DNA of 64,000 nt. It comes from an uncultured Muribaculum sp. (GTDB lineage: Bacteria; Bacteroidota; Bacteroidia; Bacteroidales; Muribaculaceae). Made by a program: the position numbers and the translations under genes. The stretch covers positions 34,737 through 98,736 of the forward strand of contig NZ_CAJTYX010000003.1 in the NCBI RefSeq assembly GCF_910583865.1. The letters are read 5' to 3'. Numbering within the stretch: position 1 is the first letter of the stretch; each line of letters opens with the position of its first letter. Positions 35,346-45,065 of the stretch are shown piece by piece. Below the pieces are notes generated by a model, which saw only the letters and a list, made by a program, of their open reading frames with translations, was not told the origin of the DNA and did not search any database.

Positions 35346-36008
35346 CTATAACGCACTCCCTTTCTCCAAAGATTCTAAATGCCTTATGAAATCTGCCCTT
35401 TGGAATATACCGATATTTTTCTTGACAATTCGGGAGGACAAATTCCACCATTTTAATCTCAATAATACATCTATAGTTCCAGAATCAAACCGATAGCGAA
35501 TTATTTTCGCAGGTATCCCCCCCACTATAGCATAGGGGGGTACATCCTTAGTAACGACCGCTCCTGCTCCCACAACAGCCCCGTCACCAATTGTTATTCC
35601 TCCCATAATAATGGCCCGTGTCCCAATCCACACATCATTACCTATTTTTGTTGGGACGTACTCATGAAAATCTACATTCTTCGTTGTCCATCGATGGCCT
35701 GTGGCATTATTCGTGGAGATGAATATTGGTGAAGAAGAAATATACGTCAATGGATGTGTTGCCAAGCCCAAACACACTTCTCCGGCAATAGAACAAAATT
35801 TACCGACTGTAGAATAAACCACTCTTGAGTTTGGACCGATATATGTGTAGTCTCCGATACTGGAATGATCGAGTTTCACATGCCGATATATTTTGGCTTT
35901 TCTTGACACAACGGACTTTTCGACTCGACTTAATTTTGAGATAGCGGGGTTGAAAAAATTGCTTAAGTAGTCCAACCCAAAACTTACAATCCGTGTAATA
36001 TTAGGCAT
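35346..36008 (-). CDS. Left-handed-beta-helix acyltransferase (CatB/NeuD-like)
   Basis: Probable O-acetyltransferase decorating the polysaccharide, 220 residues from MPNITRI. Hexapeptide repeats run through the middle (IGDYTYIGPNSRVVYSTVGKFCSIAG, GNDVWIGTRAIIMGGITIGDGAVVGAGAVVTKDV) and the closing PPYAIVGGIPAKIIRYRF is typical of xenobiotic/antibiotic acetyltransferase-like members. The longer ORF would run into the upstream GT gene, so the start at 36008 is chosen; the two genes then overlap almost end to start. AT-rich. Confidence 0.85.
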   Translation of the reverse strand: MPNITRIVSFGLDYLSNFFNPAISKLSRVEKSVVSRKAKIYRHVKLDHSSIGDYTYIGPNSRVVYSTVGKFCSIAGEVCLGLATHPLTYISSSPIFISTNNATGHRWTTKNVDFHEYVPTKIGNDVWIGTRAIIMGGITIGDGAVVGAGAVVTKDVPPYAIVGGIPAKIIRYRFDSGTIDVLLRLKWWNLSSRIVKKNIGIFQRADFIRHLESLEKGSAL

Positions 36009-36019
36009 TGTAAAGATAT

Positions 36020-37123
36020 TTATCGTAAGTATTTCTTCAAGATATCGAGTTGATATTCTGGAGTCCAACGGGTATCTATTTCGCGGTAGCATGCGCGGCG
36101 CACGGCCTCGCGATCCGGGTGAGTGGCAAACCATTTGCTTATTCCGTCAGCAAGCGCGGCCACATCCCCGCGATGGAAGAAAGCGCCCGTTTTTCCCGGA
36201 CGTATGGCCTCGAATTCTGGCATTTGCCATGGGAAATCATCATGTGTAAGTACTGGAGTACCGAACACCATTGTATGCATTGCCGTGAGGCCGACATTAC
36301 CGGGAGCCACGCATAGGTCTGCGTTGTAGATGAGCGACGCATTACGGTTATCATCATAGCATGCACCGTAGAACCATACTTTGTCATCGAGGTCGAGACT
36401 CTTCGTCTGAGACTCAAGCTCTGCATGCGCTTCACCCGTGCCAATGAACACGAGATTGTAATGCTCTCCTCTACGGGCGAGCATGTCGAGCGCATCGAGG
36501 AGTTGATCAAGACGCTTCACATGGGTTAATCTTCCGATAAAGAGTAGTATAGGATAATCGTTGCCAAACCGGCTTTGGTATATATCAGAAGGTGTAAGTG
36601 CACCTCGCAACTTCGACTGAGCGGCATGATTGAGAGAATTGTGGATCGGCGTTATCTTGTCGCCGTCGAATCCCTGGGCGATGGCTTGCTGCCGTGCATA
36701 TTCGCCGTAGGTAAACACATGGTCGGCCAATCCAAAGAACAAGCGTTTGAGCCATTTCTTGGCGAAATTTTCCCGGCCATACCATCCATGAGACCAAAGA
36801 TATACCCTTTTGCGCGGATAAAATAAGCGATGCTGTATGAGATTCCACCAAGTGGAGAGCACCATCGGCTCGCCGAGCATGAGGTAGCAATCGTAGCGGC
36901 TGTCACGCATCAGTTTGCCGATTCCATTCTGCCACTCCATAGGGCCTATTAGACGGCGATTATCGACATACGTAGTACGTTTCAAGGCGTCAGAAGGCAT
37001 TCCTTTAATATCGGTAATGTTGCGTCCGAAATACCAGTCACATTCCCAGTTCGAATCAATAAGCCGGAATACTGGTTCTCGATAAAGCTGTGCGAAGTTA
37101 TAAATGATACAGAGTTTTCCCAT
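36020..37123 (-). CDS. Glycosyltransferase family 4 (copy A)
   Basis: GT-B enzyme of 367 residues. C-terminal signatures: LLFIGRLTHVKRLDQLLDAL, VWFYGACYDD, and the nucleotide-sugar motif region CVAPGNVGLTAMHTMVFGTPVLTHDD. It shares the distinctive GNVGLTA-HTM, HDDF...QMPE-EAI-PGKTGA-F pattern with the GT4 at 41347, so these two are paralogues. Substrate unknown. Confidence 0.88.
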   Translation of the reverse strand: MGKLCIIYNFAQLYREPVFRLIDSNWECDWYFGRNITDIKGMPSDALKRTTYVDNRRLIGPMEWQNGIGKLMRDSRYDCYLMLGEPMVLSTWWNLIQHRLFYPRKRVYLWSHGWYGRENFAKKWLKRLFFGLADHVFTYGEYARQQAIAQGFDGDKITPIHNSLNHAAQSKLRGALTPSDIYQSRFGNDYPILLFIGRLTHVKRLDQLLDALDMLARRGEHYNLVFIGTGEAHAELESQTKSLDLDDKVWFYGACYDDNRNASLIYNADLCVAPGNVGLTAMHTMVFGTPVLTHDDFPWQMPEFEAIRPGKTGAFFHRGDVAALADGISKWFATHPDREAVRRACYREIDTRWTPEYQLDILKKYLR

Positions 37124-37214
37124 TATTTATGAGAATTACAGGCTTTCAATCTTATATTGCTGTGAGCGTCCTGCCGCAGGTGATGGACAGAGTGATAGTT
37201 TCTTGTATGTGCCG

Positions 37215-38012
37215 TCAGCGATGAGCCTGGAGTTCAGCCTCAAACTTCGGGATATCCTCCGAGAGTATGCGGCGGTCATGCTTGATGAAGTTGCGAAGTA
37301 TATCGATCTCACCCACCGAACGCTTGGCTACGCTCTCGTTGAGGATGGTCTCAAACTCGGGGTATCGGCTTATGGGCTTCATGTCAAGGTTTTCCACCTC
37401 CTTGGTGAGGATATAGAGGCTCGTTAGGATTGCATTGACAATATGGGCTACAATTACGACTTCTTCTTCGCGATATTTCTTTAAACTGTGGATTGAGTCG
37501 TTGCCCATGAAGCGGATGGCATGGAGATGCTCGCGATCCTTGGCCGTTATGATATGTGCCTTGGCGAGGTGGTTAATCATAGTCTCCAAATTCTTTCCCG
37601 CTACTTCGGCATCTCGGCAGATGGCCTCAATGATAGCACGGAATCCTACGGCGGCGAGCTGTAGGCGTCCGTTGTTGAGGCAAGCCATGGTCTCCTTATA
37701 TAGTCCGCGTACAATCGGTGGCAAGTCCCAGGTGTGGCCTATTGGTGCGACTTTGTGTCTTTGGCGCGGATAGGTCGTGACTCTCGGATTAGGCTGAATG
37801 TTACCGTCGCCGAAATATTCGAAGTCTGACTCATCAATGTCCTCCTTATGGAACTGTAATCCGTTACACCCCATGCATTTAACCACGGAATATGTGCTTT
37901 CCCACCAATAATCTTCGTCATCCGACCGCTCCGTAGCCGAGAACAATACTATATGGTTTGTATTCCGTTCACATTGCGGGCAATAACATCTGATTTGATG
38001 TGGCTTTTCCAT
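37215..38012 (-). CDS. DUF4145-domain protein with zinc ribbon
   Basis: A 265-residue soluble protein. N-terminus has CYCPQCERN and later VVKCMGCNG, two CxxC knuckles predicting a zinc ribbon. The centre (GLYKETMACLNNGRLQLAAVGFRAIIEAICRD) and the following RFMGNDSIHS match the DUF4145 pattern, a helical domain seen alone and in some type I restriction proteins. Its presence between two glycosyltransferases is unusual; it is co-directional and probably co-transcribed. A role in defence or in nucleic-acid binding is possible but not shown. Confidence 0.75.
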   Translation of the reverse strand: MEKPHQIRCYCPQCERNTNHIVLFSATERSDDEDYWWESTYSVVKCMGCNGLQFHKEDIDESDFEYFGDGNIQPNPRVTTYPRQRHKVAPIGHTWDLPPIVRGLYKETMACLNNGRLQLAAVGFRAIIEAICRDAEVAGKNLETMINHLAKAHIITAKDREHLHAIRFMGNDSIHSLKKYREEEVVIVAHIVNAILTSLYILTKEVENLDMKPISRYPEFETILNESVAKRSVGEIDILRNFIKHDRRILSEDIPKFEAELQAHR

Positions 38013-38033
38013 AATATAGTAATGTCATACAAT

Positions 38034-38870
38034 TTATCCATGGGTGTATTTAATATTCTGCCATAATTTTGGCGCCAATAAATGCAACGTTATTGAACAC
38101 ATGGCAAGACAAGCAGTAAAAACTCCCCAATGTTTACGCTTGAAATGGAAATATTCAGGAGGATTAGTATAGGCTAATGGAGTGAATAAGGCCTTATAAC
38201 GTTCATGTAATGATAATTCTGGACGCATCCATTTGGGAGGGAGTGGATTTTTTTCGCAATATCCAATCACTACGGGTGCAACATATACCTTTATATCGAG
38301 CCGGGCTGCACAAAGTCCATAGTCTATATCTCCAAGAGAATGAGAATAAGCGTTATCAAGATTTCCAATCTTACTGAATGCATATCTTGATACAAGAACA
38401 CAATTGCCATTAAAAGTATTACATCGTTGCAACTCTCCGTTAGGTAATATTAGTTTACAGTTCAATCGTCCACCATAAGTAATATTATTATTCTTATTTG
38501 CAGTCGAGCCAACGATAATCGAATCAGGCTCACTTTCCAAAGCTGAAATCATTACAGATATTGCATTCAACAAAAGATTTGTATCGTCGTTTAGCCAAAG
38601 ATAGGCGTCATAATCTTTTGTATTAGCGGCAGTTTTCCAAGCCAACCTCATTCCACGATTCCAAAAAAGATTGCCATCCCCTTGGATGATATTAACCAAA
38701 GGAAACAACTCAGACACAGCCTCTGGTGTGCCATCAGTACAACCGTCATCTGTCAGATACACATCCGTTTCCCATCCATCAATTGGAAGCTGGTCATGGA
38801 CTCTCTTCAAGCATTCTATAGTCTTTGCCTTACGGTCATGCACCGTAAGTAATATCGCTAATGTTCCCAT
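38034..38870 (-). CDS. Glycosyltransferase family 2 (rhamnosyltransferase-like)
   Basis: A 278-residue GT-A enzyme. Start LAILLTVHDRKAKTIECL, VYLTDDGCTDGTPE, GNLFWNRGMRLAW and LWLNDDTNLL (metal site) resemble WbbL/rhamnosyl-type GT2 members. Its start overlaps the polymerase gene by 35 bp. AT-rich. Donor sugar unknown. Confidence 0.87.
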   Translation of the reverse strand: MGTLAILLTVHDRKAKTIECLKRVHDQLPIDGWETDVYLTDDGCTDGTPEAVSELFPLVNIIQGDGNLFWNRGMRLAWKTAANTKDYDAYLWLNDDTNLLLNAISVMISALESEPDSIIVGSTANKNNNITYGGRLNCKLILPNGELQRCNTFNGNCVLVSRYAFSKIGNLDNAYSHSLGDIDYGLCAARLDIKVYVAPVVIGYCEKNPLPPKWMRPELSLHERYKALFTPLAYTNPPEYFHFKRKHWGVFTACLAMCSITLHLLAPKLWQNIKYTHG

Positions 38871-40089
38871 TACGTTTTGAGATAAGATATTTATAATTCA
38901 TTCCATTTGCATATGACCACATGAAAAAAATCATCAAGAAAAGGAGAAAAACACCTTGAATACCAGGCTCAACCATCAATTGAAGAATCATCACGGAAGT
39001 GAGTATTGCCAAATAAGAGCGGTCAAATAAAGAAACACACTTATTACTCACTACCTTGATTACGGAAGCAAGCATTTTCCATGTGATATATATGAGTAAT
39101 ATAAATGGAATCCATCCGGATTGAATGGCACAGTCCAACCATGTGTTATGTGCATATGTCGTTCCCCCCATAAATCGTAATGCGTCATCACCAAACGGGC
39201 GAATTGGAATTTGTGATACTGCGGCTAGCCACCTCACATCTCGGTTACCGACAGTTGTCATTCCATAGGCCGAGTTTGTTTCTCTTGATTCAAAACCAGA
39301 TAATACATCGGACACCCATGTCGAACTTTCCATCGCGATACTAAAGATTATTATCAGAGTGAGAGTAGTCATAGTGAGGGCGATGGCTCTTTTTGCAGAT
39401 ATGCCTCCGACTAACATGCCTACAATGCATGCAGCCGCAACCAACACTATTGCTGTGCGGTTCACCAAATGAAAAGCTGAGAATAAAGCAAAGCCACCAA
39501 GAATTATGAGATACACCTTAACAGATTTGTCAAAATGGCTTCTTGTCTGGCAGAAAAGCATACCTATTCCACCTATAGCCAATGCTAACATCATATTATG
39601 GTTTGTCGCACTTGTAACCCCCTGTATATCTTTAAGGTTTTCACTTAAAGCTCGCCTCATATTGACCAATTCACCAGAAACCACGGTATCCTCAATATTC
39701 ACCGTTATAGACCAACTCGCGATACAAGTCACCACCATTATCAGTACAATTAACATGCTATTGGGATTTTTGAACTTTTCCAACAGATAATTAGGAATCA
39801 TATAGAAAAGCACCGGATAAGTCATATAAAAAACTGCATTCGATGGTGTAGGTGGATTTGTATGGGCATATAATGGAATTGTGTATAATATGCCAAAAAG
39901 CAACGATACGATTATTGGTGCATTAAGTCGTATTGATGAATTAAATAATATAATAGGGAACAAAAGAACTAAAATATACATGCTGTATCCCATGAATATT
40001 GAAGGTATTGTCCCTATCCCCAAAATAACAAGAAACAACCAGTTTTTTTTGAAGTCTGAAAATATTGTCGGATATCTATGCTTTTGCAT
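38836..40089 (-). CDS. O-antigen/capsule polymerase (Wzy-like)
   Basis: Polytopic membrane protein, 417 residues, about ten to twelve hydrophobic segments, with the large periplasmic loop of the Wzy/O-antigen-ligase superfamily after the middle (SRETNSAYGMTTVGNRDVRWLA) and GTTYAHNTWLDCAIQSGWIP, the conserved H-N pattern of these proteins. It would polymerise flipped repeat units. Low overall identity is normal, so assignment rests on topology and locus. Confidence 0.8.
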   Translation of the reverse strand: MQKHRYPTIFSDFKKNWLFLVILGIGTIPSIFMGYSMYILVLLFPIILFNSSIRLNAPIIVSLLFGILYTIPLYAHTNPPTPSNAVFYMTYPVLFYMIPNYLLEKFKNPNSMLIVLIMVVTCIASWSITVNIEDTVVSGELVNMRRALSENLKDIQGVTSATNHNMMLALAIGGIGMLFCQTRSHFDKSVKVYLIILGGFALFSAFHLVNRTAIVLVAAACIVGMLVGGISAKRAIALTMTTLTLIIIFSIAMESSTWVSDVLSGFESRETNSAYGMTTVGNRDVRWLAAVSQIPIRPFGDDALRFMGGTTYAHNTWLDCAIQSGWIPFILLIYITWKMLASVIKVVSNKCVSLFDRSYLAILTSVMILQLMVEPGIQGVFLLFLMIFFMWSYANGMNYKYLISKRNGNISDITYGA

Positions 40090-41350
40090 TTGTCAGATTC
40101 TGATAAATTGCAATTATTTTATTTATTATATCATTACAATTATGTCTTTTAAGAGCTGCATTTCGTCCACTCAAAGACAACATCTTACGTAATTCAAAAT
40201 TATTTTTGATTTCAATCAGTTTTGATGTAAGGATATGAGGTTCATTTGTAGGGACGAGTATGCCAGTTTCTCCCGAGGTTATCAAAGAAGATACACCACC
40301 GACATTCGTGGCAATGACTGGGACACCCAATAGTTGCGCCTCACACACAGAATTGGGGCTGTTGTCAATATAAGACGGGTGAACATATACATCGGTAGTA
40401 TCTAATATTTCAATAATTTCCTGAGGGTTCTTTACTCCCTCGAATACCACGTTGGAGGAAATTTGCATGCCAAGAGTATGTTTCACCAAATTAACGTACG
40501 CGGAATTAGCTTTTACCCCAATAATTCGCCACTCGAACTTGATATCGAACTCATTCAATATTTTTGCTGTTTTCACAATCAAGTCAAGACCTTTGTATAT
40601 TGTCTCGCTTATAGTGGATGCTATTTTTAATACCTCAATTTTATCCCTTGGATTTATCGGTAATGTAGAGTAAAAATCGGGACGTAGTATTTCATTTACA
40701 TTATAGTACTGGCATTGTGGTGCATATAGCTCCGTAACGGCCTTGTCCCAATCGGTACGCCCAGTACAGCATTTCAATACTTTATATAATTGCTTTTCGC
40801 GTTTACAGCGTCTGAGAGTTTCATTATAGTAATACTTGAAACCATTATTAAATATATTCTCTCTCCACCATACTCCATGTTTTCTAAGAGTTTCTGAACT
40901 GAAACCGAATGGTAGGTATGAAATCGCAACCGGATTTATAATTCCTTGCAGATGCACGACAGACGGAATATCGATATTCTCAATAATCTCACTCAAAGGA
41001 CATTCAAGACCGAAAACATGGATTAAATCCGGATGAAAGTCTGCCAATACCGATTCTACCTGATCTTTCACTCTATCATATACTGATCTCTTCGGAGGAA
41101 AGTAGAATCGCTTTAACCGTGCACAAATCCCGACATGCTCAACTATTGGATAATAGTGTACACCATCGACGATACGTCGGTTATCCGAAATCCGATTTGT
41201 CATGAACATGATAGCCAACTCAATATCGGGACGTTTCAAGATCTCAATCTGTTGAGCCGCTACCCATCCTACTCCATTATAGGAGCTGTTAGTAGAGTCT
41301 GAGGTGTGATTATAGAATGTATTGGACGTAGATACCCAAAGTACTCTCAT
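40076..41350 (-). CDS. Glycosyltransferase family 4
   Basis: A 424-residue GT-B enzyme. Visible: long N-terminal domain with LIHVFGLE, and the C-terminal nucleotide-sugar site VYVHPSYIDNSPNSVCEAQLLGVPVIATNVGG with the paired-Glu style motif, then GETGILVP. It shares a 4-bp start/stop overlap with the next upstream gene, implying coupling. Not closely similar to the other two GT4 proteins here. Confidence 0.88.
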   Translation of the reverse strand: MRVLWVSTSNTFYNHTSDSTNSSYNGVGWVAAQQIEILKRPDIELAIMFMTNRISDNRRIVDGVHYYPIVEHVGICARLKRFYFPPKRSVYDRVKDQVESVLADFHPDLIHVFGLECPLSEIIENIDIPSVVHLQGIINPVAISYLPFGFSSETLRKHGVWWRENIFNNGFKYYYNETLRRCKREKQLYKVLKCCTGRTDWDKAVTELYAPQCQYYNVNEILRPDFYSTLPINPRDKIEVLKIASTISETIYKGLDLIVKTAKILNEFDIKFEWRIIGVKANSAYVNLVKHTLGMQISSNVVFEGVKNPQEIIEILDTTDVYVHPSYIDNSPNSVCEAQLLGVPVIATNVGGVSSLITSGETGILVPTNEPHILTSKLIEIKNNFELRKMLSLSGRNAALKRHNCNDIINKIIAIYQNLTNAKA

Positions 41351-42459
41351 TTCTTCAAAACTTTTTTTAAAAGTTCAATCTGATAAGTCGAATTGAAATA
41401 CTCGTTAATTACCGCATAACATTCCTCTCGTGTAACATTTCTATTCTCAAGTGACGAATGATTACTCAGCCATCCAGCTACCACCTCTATCATAGAGTGC
41501 ATATCATCTTTTTTAAATAACGCCCCGGTTTTGCCGGGGATTATCGCCTCATATTCAGGCATTTGAGTTTCAAAATCATCGTGTGATATTACGGGAACTC
41601 CGTACTGCATCGTATGCAGAGCAGTAAGACCGACATTACCTGGAGACACGCACAAGTCGCTATTATACAACAGGGTATTAAGTTCTGTACCTTCATAGCA
41701 TTCGCCAAAGAACCAAATAGTGTCGGTCAATTCGTATTTTGCGGCTTTCTTTTTCAGCGATTCCATTTCACATCCATCTCCTATGATAAGCATATTGTAC
41801 TGTAACCCTTGACATCTATGGGCATACATCATATCCAAGAGTCGACCGAGTTTCTTTTGAGGAGTCAATCTTCCGATAAAAACAATTGTCGGATTACCAT
41901 TTCCAAAATGCTTCTTCAAGATATCACTTTTCAAAGCAATATTAGATGCACCATCAATATGGTCTACAAGAGAATTATATATGACATGTATTTTCTCCCC
42001 GGGAATACCGAATTCCATCAATCTTTTACGTCCTCCATTTCCATAAGTAAAATATCCAGTCAACCATCTATAAATGTATTTCTCAAACTTCCAGGCCTTG
42101 CGTTTGTTTGATTTTTCGCCATGTCCCCATGCATATACTCGTTTTCCAATAAGTTTACAAAGAAATAGAAATGGAAGATAAGTCCAACAAAAATCTCCTG
42201 TCACGATAAATGTATCATTACTAGAAAATGCTAATCGTAGAAGCTTTCTTCGCCAAAGGTATCGACCGAAAACCATGAGGTTATCAAACTCTTTAGGGCA
42301 TCTCTTAAAGATTGAAAAATCAAGTTTCTTGATACCACTGTTTGTAGTCCCTTCTACTTCACGACCAAAGTAAAATTGGCAATCAAATGTATCATCTATT
42401 CTCTTGTATATACTTTGACGATACAAGGGAGGATAATTAAAGAAGCAGCAAAGTTTCAT
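41347..42459 (-). CDS. Glycosyltransferase family 4 (copy B)
   Basis: GT-B enzyme, 370 residues: TIVFIGRLTPQKKLGRLLDMM, IWFFGECYEG, CVSPGNVGLTALHTMQYGVPVISHDD and PEYEAIIPGKTGALFKKDD. Closely patterned like the protein at 36020, with even the N-terminal Tyr-Arg-Pro/Gln motifs shared, so a duplicated or separately captured pair. Overlaps the Wzx gene by 23 bp. Confidence 0.88.
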   Translation of the reverse strand: MKLCCFFNYPPLYRQSIYKRIDDTFDCQFYFGREVEGTTNSGIKKLDFSIFKRCPKEFDNLMVFGRYLWRRKLLRLAFSSNDTFIVTGDFCWTYLPFLFLCKLIGKRVYAWGHGEKSNKRKAWKFEKYIYRWLTGYFTYGNGGRKRLMEFGIPGEKIHVIYNSLVDHIDGASNIALKSDILKKHFGNGNPTIVFIGRLTPQKKLGRLLDMMYAHRCQGLQYNMLIIGDGCEMESLKKKAAKYELTDTIWFFGECYEGTELNTLLYNSDLCVSPGNVGLTALHTMQYGVPVISHDDFETQMPEYEAIIPGKTGALFKKDDMHSMIEVVAGWLSNHSSLENRNVTREECYAVINEYFNSTYQIELLKKVLKK

Positions 42460-43720
42460 TAGATGAGTTAGTATGTTTTTTTAATCTGTATTTGCCGCCA
42501 AGTAATAGGATAATATTAATTGTAGTGAGTACCAAAAATGATAACACGTTCATCCATGCTCCACCCCAAAAAGCCCATTTACCAACAACCATTGGCATCG
42601 TCAACACAATAATAACGCTTCCAATTATAGAAGTATATAAATACAATTTTGGTTTATTTGTAGCGATAGAGAACTGATTACTTAAATAATATATTGTACT
42701 CGTTATTGTAGATAGTGCCAGAACCTGAGCATATGGAGTCGCATCTGTATATCTATTTGCGGTTAAAATGGAAATTATATATGGGGCAAGAAATATAAAA
42801 ATCAACACGATTACACTCACCATGCATATCTCAATAATTATTATTGAAATGTATTTTTTCCAATTTCTCTTAATTACAGTTTCATAAAGGTCGGGTTGGA
42901 ATGTATTACCTATTGCAGTTCCAAATACAGACAAATAACTTCCAATGGAATAACCAACAATATATACACCATACTCATTAATTTCACCAACTTTTTCCAA
43001 ATATGTAGTAGAAAAACCATTAGTAAAATAGCCTAACATTGCACTTAATGCCAATGGAAAACAGAATCTTATTATTTGTCTGAAATAGATTGGGTTAGTG
43101 GGGACCTTTAAGAGATGACGATGTTTCCATAGCATTATAAAAAAAACTATTACATTACATAACATTGGCCCTAAAAGTTTTCCTACTGCTCCCAATTTCA
43201 GAATAACAACGAGCGTAACTGAAAGAAAGATATTCAATACTCCATTAGCCACCGATAGCAAAAAAAATTTATTTGCCTCTCTCTTCATTCGATACTGTGC
43301 TAATTGTAAATTCATCAAACCACAAAGAGGAAGTGAAAATACCATTAACGCAAGATAAGGGTGTATAGGTAATTGAAATCCGTTATTTATGACTTTCAAA
43401 TATATTAATATGCCGATGAAACATATTATTGAGATAATTCCGGAAAACCAAATAGTTGCTCTTGCTATTATAGCAAATAATTCTAATCGTTTAGATGTCT
43501 CTACTCGATAATATTCTTTAATATAATAATGAATCAGATAGAATATAATAATTGGTTGGATAAGTGATGTGTATGAACTATAGTAGCCGCTTATAGCATA
43601 ATCTTCCGGGCTCATATTTTTGGCAATCCATGGATTAGAAAGCAGGCTTAATGCCATGGGAATTAAGGAAGCACCAAAATATGTTGTCAAATTCCTTATG
43701 TATGTATTCAGTCTAGACAT
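42437..43720 (-). CDS. Oligosaccharide flippase (Wzx-like)
   Basis: Membrane protein of 427 residues with about twelve helices in two pseudo-symmetric halves and no large soluble domain, as in the PST/MVF exporter family. Motif SLLSNPWIAKNMSPEDYAISGYY near the N-terminus is typical. It would translocate undecaprenyl-linked repeat units. Strongly AT-rich, the lowest-GC part of the operon by inspection. Confidence 0.85.
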   Translation of the reverse strand: MSRLNTYIRNLTTYFGASLIPMALSLLSNPWIAKNMSPEDYAISGYYSSYTSLIQPIIIFYLIHYYIKEYYRVETSKRLELFAIIARATIWFSGIISIICFIGILIYLKVINNGFQLPIHPYLALMVFSLPLCGLMNLQLAQYRMKREANKFFLLSVANGVLNIFLSVTLVVILKLGAVGKLLGPMLCNVIVFFIMLWKHRHLLKVPTNPIYFRQIIRFCFPLALSAMLGYFTNGFSTTYLEKVGEINEYGVYIVGYSIGSYLSVFGTAIGNTFQPDLYETVIKRNWKKYISIIIIEICMVSVIVLIFIFLAPYIISILTANRYTDATPYAQVLALSTITSTIYYLSNQFSIATNKPKLYLYTSIIGSVIIVLTMPMVVGKWAFWGGAWMNVLSFLVLTTINIILLLGGKYRLKKHTNSSNETLLLL

Positions 43721-43735
43721 TTAAATCAATCTTAT

Positions 43736-45040
43736 CTATTTTATGTTTTGAATAAGAAAGATTTGTTTACCTCGTTTAGTTTTAATAATATTGTCGATAT
43801 AATGTATCTTGGGCTTTATATTATTGGATTCAAAGAAATTAATTAACTCCGTTTCAGATTCGTCAGAATAAGTGAGACCTTTAACGACACGTACTATTAT
43901 TTCTCCTACTTTATCTTGTTGTAACTGCCATGCAGACATATCATTAAAAACTTTAAGATGTCCCCCAAATATTAATCCAACAAGAAACCTTTTTTTGCCC
44001 GCATTGTCAAATATATACTCTACAGAGCGGCCCATAAGTTGGTTAATTAAGACTCCATCTCTCGATTCTCCTCCATACTCTGCTAAATCCCCGGTTCTAT
44101 ATCGTATAAAGGGCAATGCCTTATTGCTAAAACCGGTTACTACAATTTCTCCTACTTCTCCAATTTTTGCATGTGTACCATCTTCTTTTATTATTTCAAC
44201 AACACCATACAATGGGTTGCAGATGTATTGATCGCTATGAGGATAGCGTATAGCAAATACGGAACTTTCAGAATGTCCATATTGTCCCCACACGGGACAT
44301 TTAAAAACAGCTTCAATAGTGTCTATTTGATATTTTAAAATGTTTTCACTGGTAAGATATATCCCTTTGGGGATAAAGTTTAATTGTTCGCTGTAATGTT
44401 GAATATATTGTGCCAATTCATATATGCCCGATGGATATCCTCGAATAACGTCAGGTTGTGTATAATTTAGGTGTTGTAAATAATAGTAGAAAGTTTTATC
44501 GTTTAAATGAAGTGTCGAATAATGAAATTTGCCATATGGGAAATTCTCGCCTTTGTCAATCCAATATTCGTTATGGTTAATTCGAGGCTCATCAACTCTA
44601 GATCCATCAACGGCTGCAATCCTTATTTTATATGTCCCTGCCATTTTAACATAGAGATCAGCTTGACAAAACAGTTCTCTATTTAATTCAAATTTTGATC
44701 TACCTCCAATGGGGAATCTAAGGGGAACTCCTGTTGATCCTCCAGTATTTAACCAATACTTCCAATTGTCTCTAACATAATTGGCAATCATTGATGGATT
44801 ATTTTGCAAATCGCATTTTGATATTATAGGTAAAGACTGAAGAATATTAAAACAATTCTTATAAGTTATACATTGATTCGCGAGTAATTGGCGGTAGAAT
44901 GGAACATTTTTTTGTGCATCTCGCAACAAGGAACAGAGAGATTTTTGCCTCTCTGAGGAGATTTTTGATGTAGGTAAGTCAAGATAATGCTCTATCTGTA
45001 ACTGTGTTTTAATTCTCCGAGCTTTGTCAATGATCCACAT
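43736..45040 (-). CDS. CapK-like adenylate-forming enzyme
   Basis: Phenylacetate-CoA-ligase-family protein, 434 residues, a frequent member of capsule clusters. The ATP-binding segment is NTGGSTGVPLRF, with GQYGHSESSVFAIRYPH and the GD(L) motif RYRTGDLAEYG further on. It likely activates an acid to decorate the glycan, or acts with an acyltransferase; the acceptor is unknown. The start at 45040 (MWIIDKARR) is chosen because the longer ORF runs into the dehydrogenase gene in another frame. Confidence 0.85.
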   Translation of the reverse strand: MWIIDKARRIKTQLQIEHYLDLPTSKISSERQKSLCSLLRDAQKNVPFYRQLLANQCITYKNCFNILQSLPIISKCDLQNNPSMIANYVRDNWKYWLNTGGSTGVPLRFPIGGRSKFELNRELFCQADLYVKMAGTYKIRIAAVDGSRVDEPRINHNEYWIDKGENFPYGKFHYSTLHLNDKTFYYYLQHLNYTQPDVIRGYPSGIYELAQYIQHYSEQLNFIPKGIYLTSENILKYQIDTIEAVFKCPVWGQYGHSESSVFAIRYPHSDQYICNPLYGVVEIIKEDGTHAKIGEVGEIVVTGFSNKALPFIRYRTGDLAEYGGESRDGVLINQLMGRSVEYIFDNAGKKRFLVGLIFGGHLKVFNDMSAWQLQQDKVGEIIVRVVKGLTYSDESETELINFFESNNIKPKIHYIDNIIKTKRGKQIFLIQNIK

Positions 45041-45065
45041 GATTTTATTGTATGAGATTTTATAA

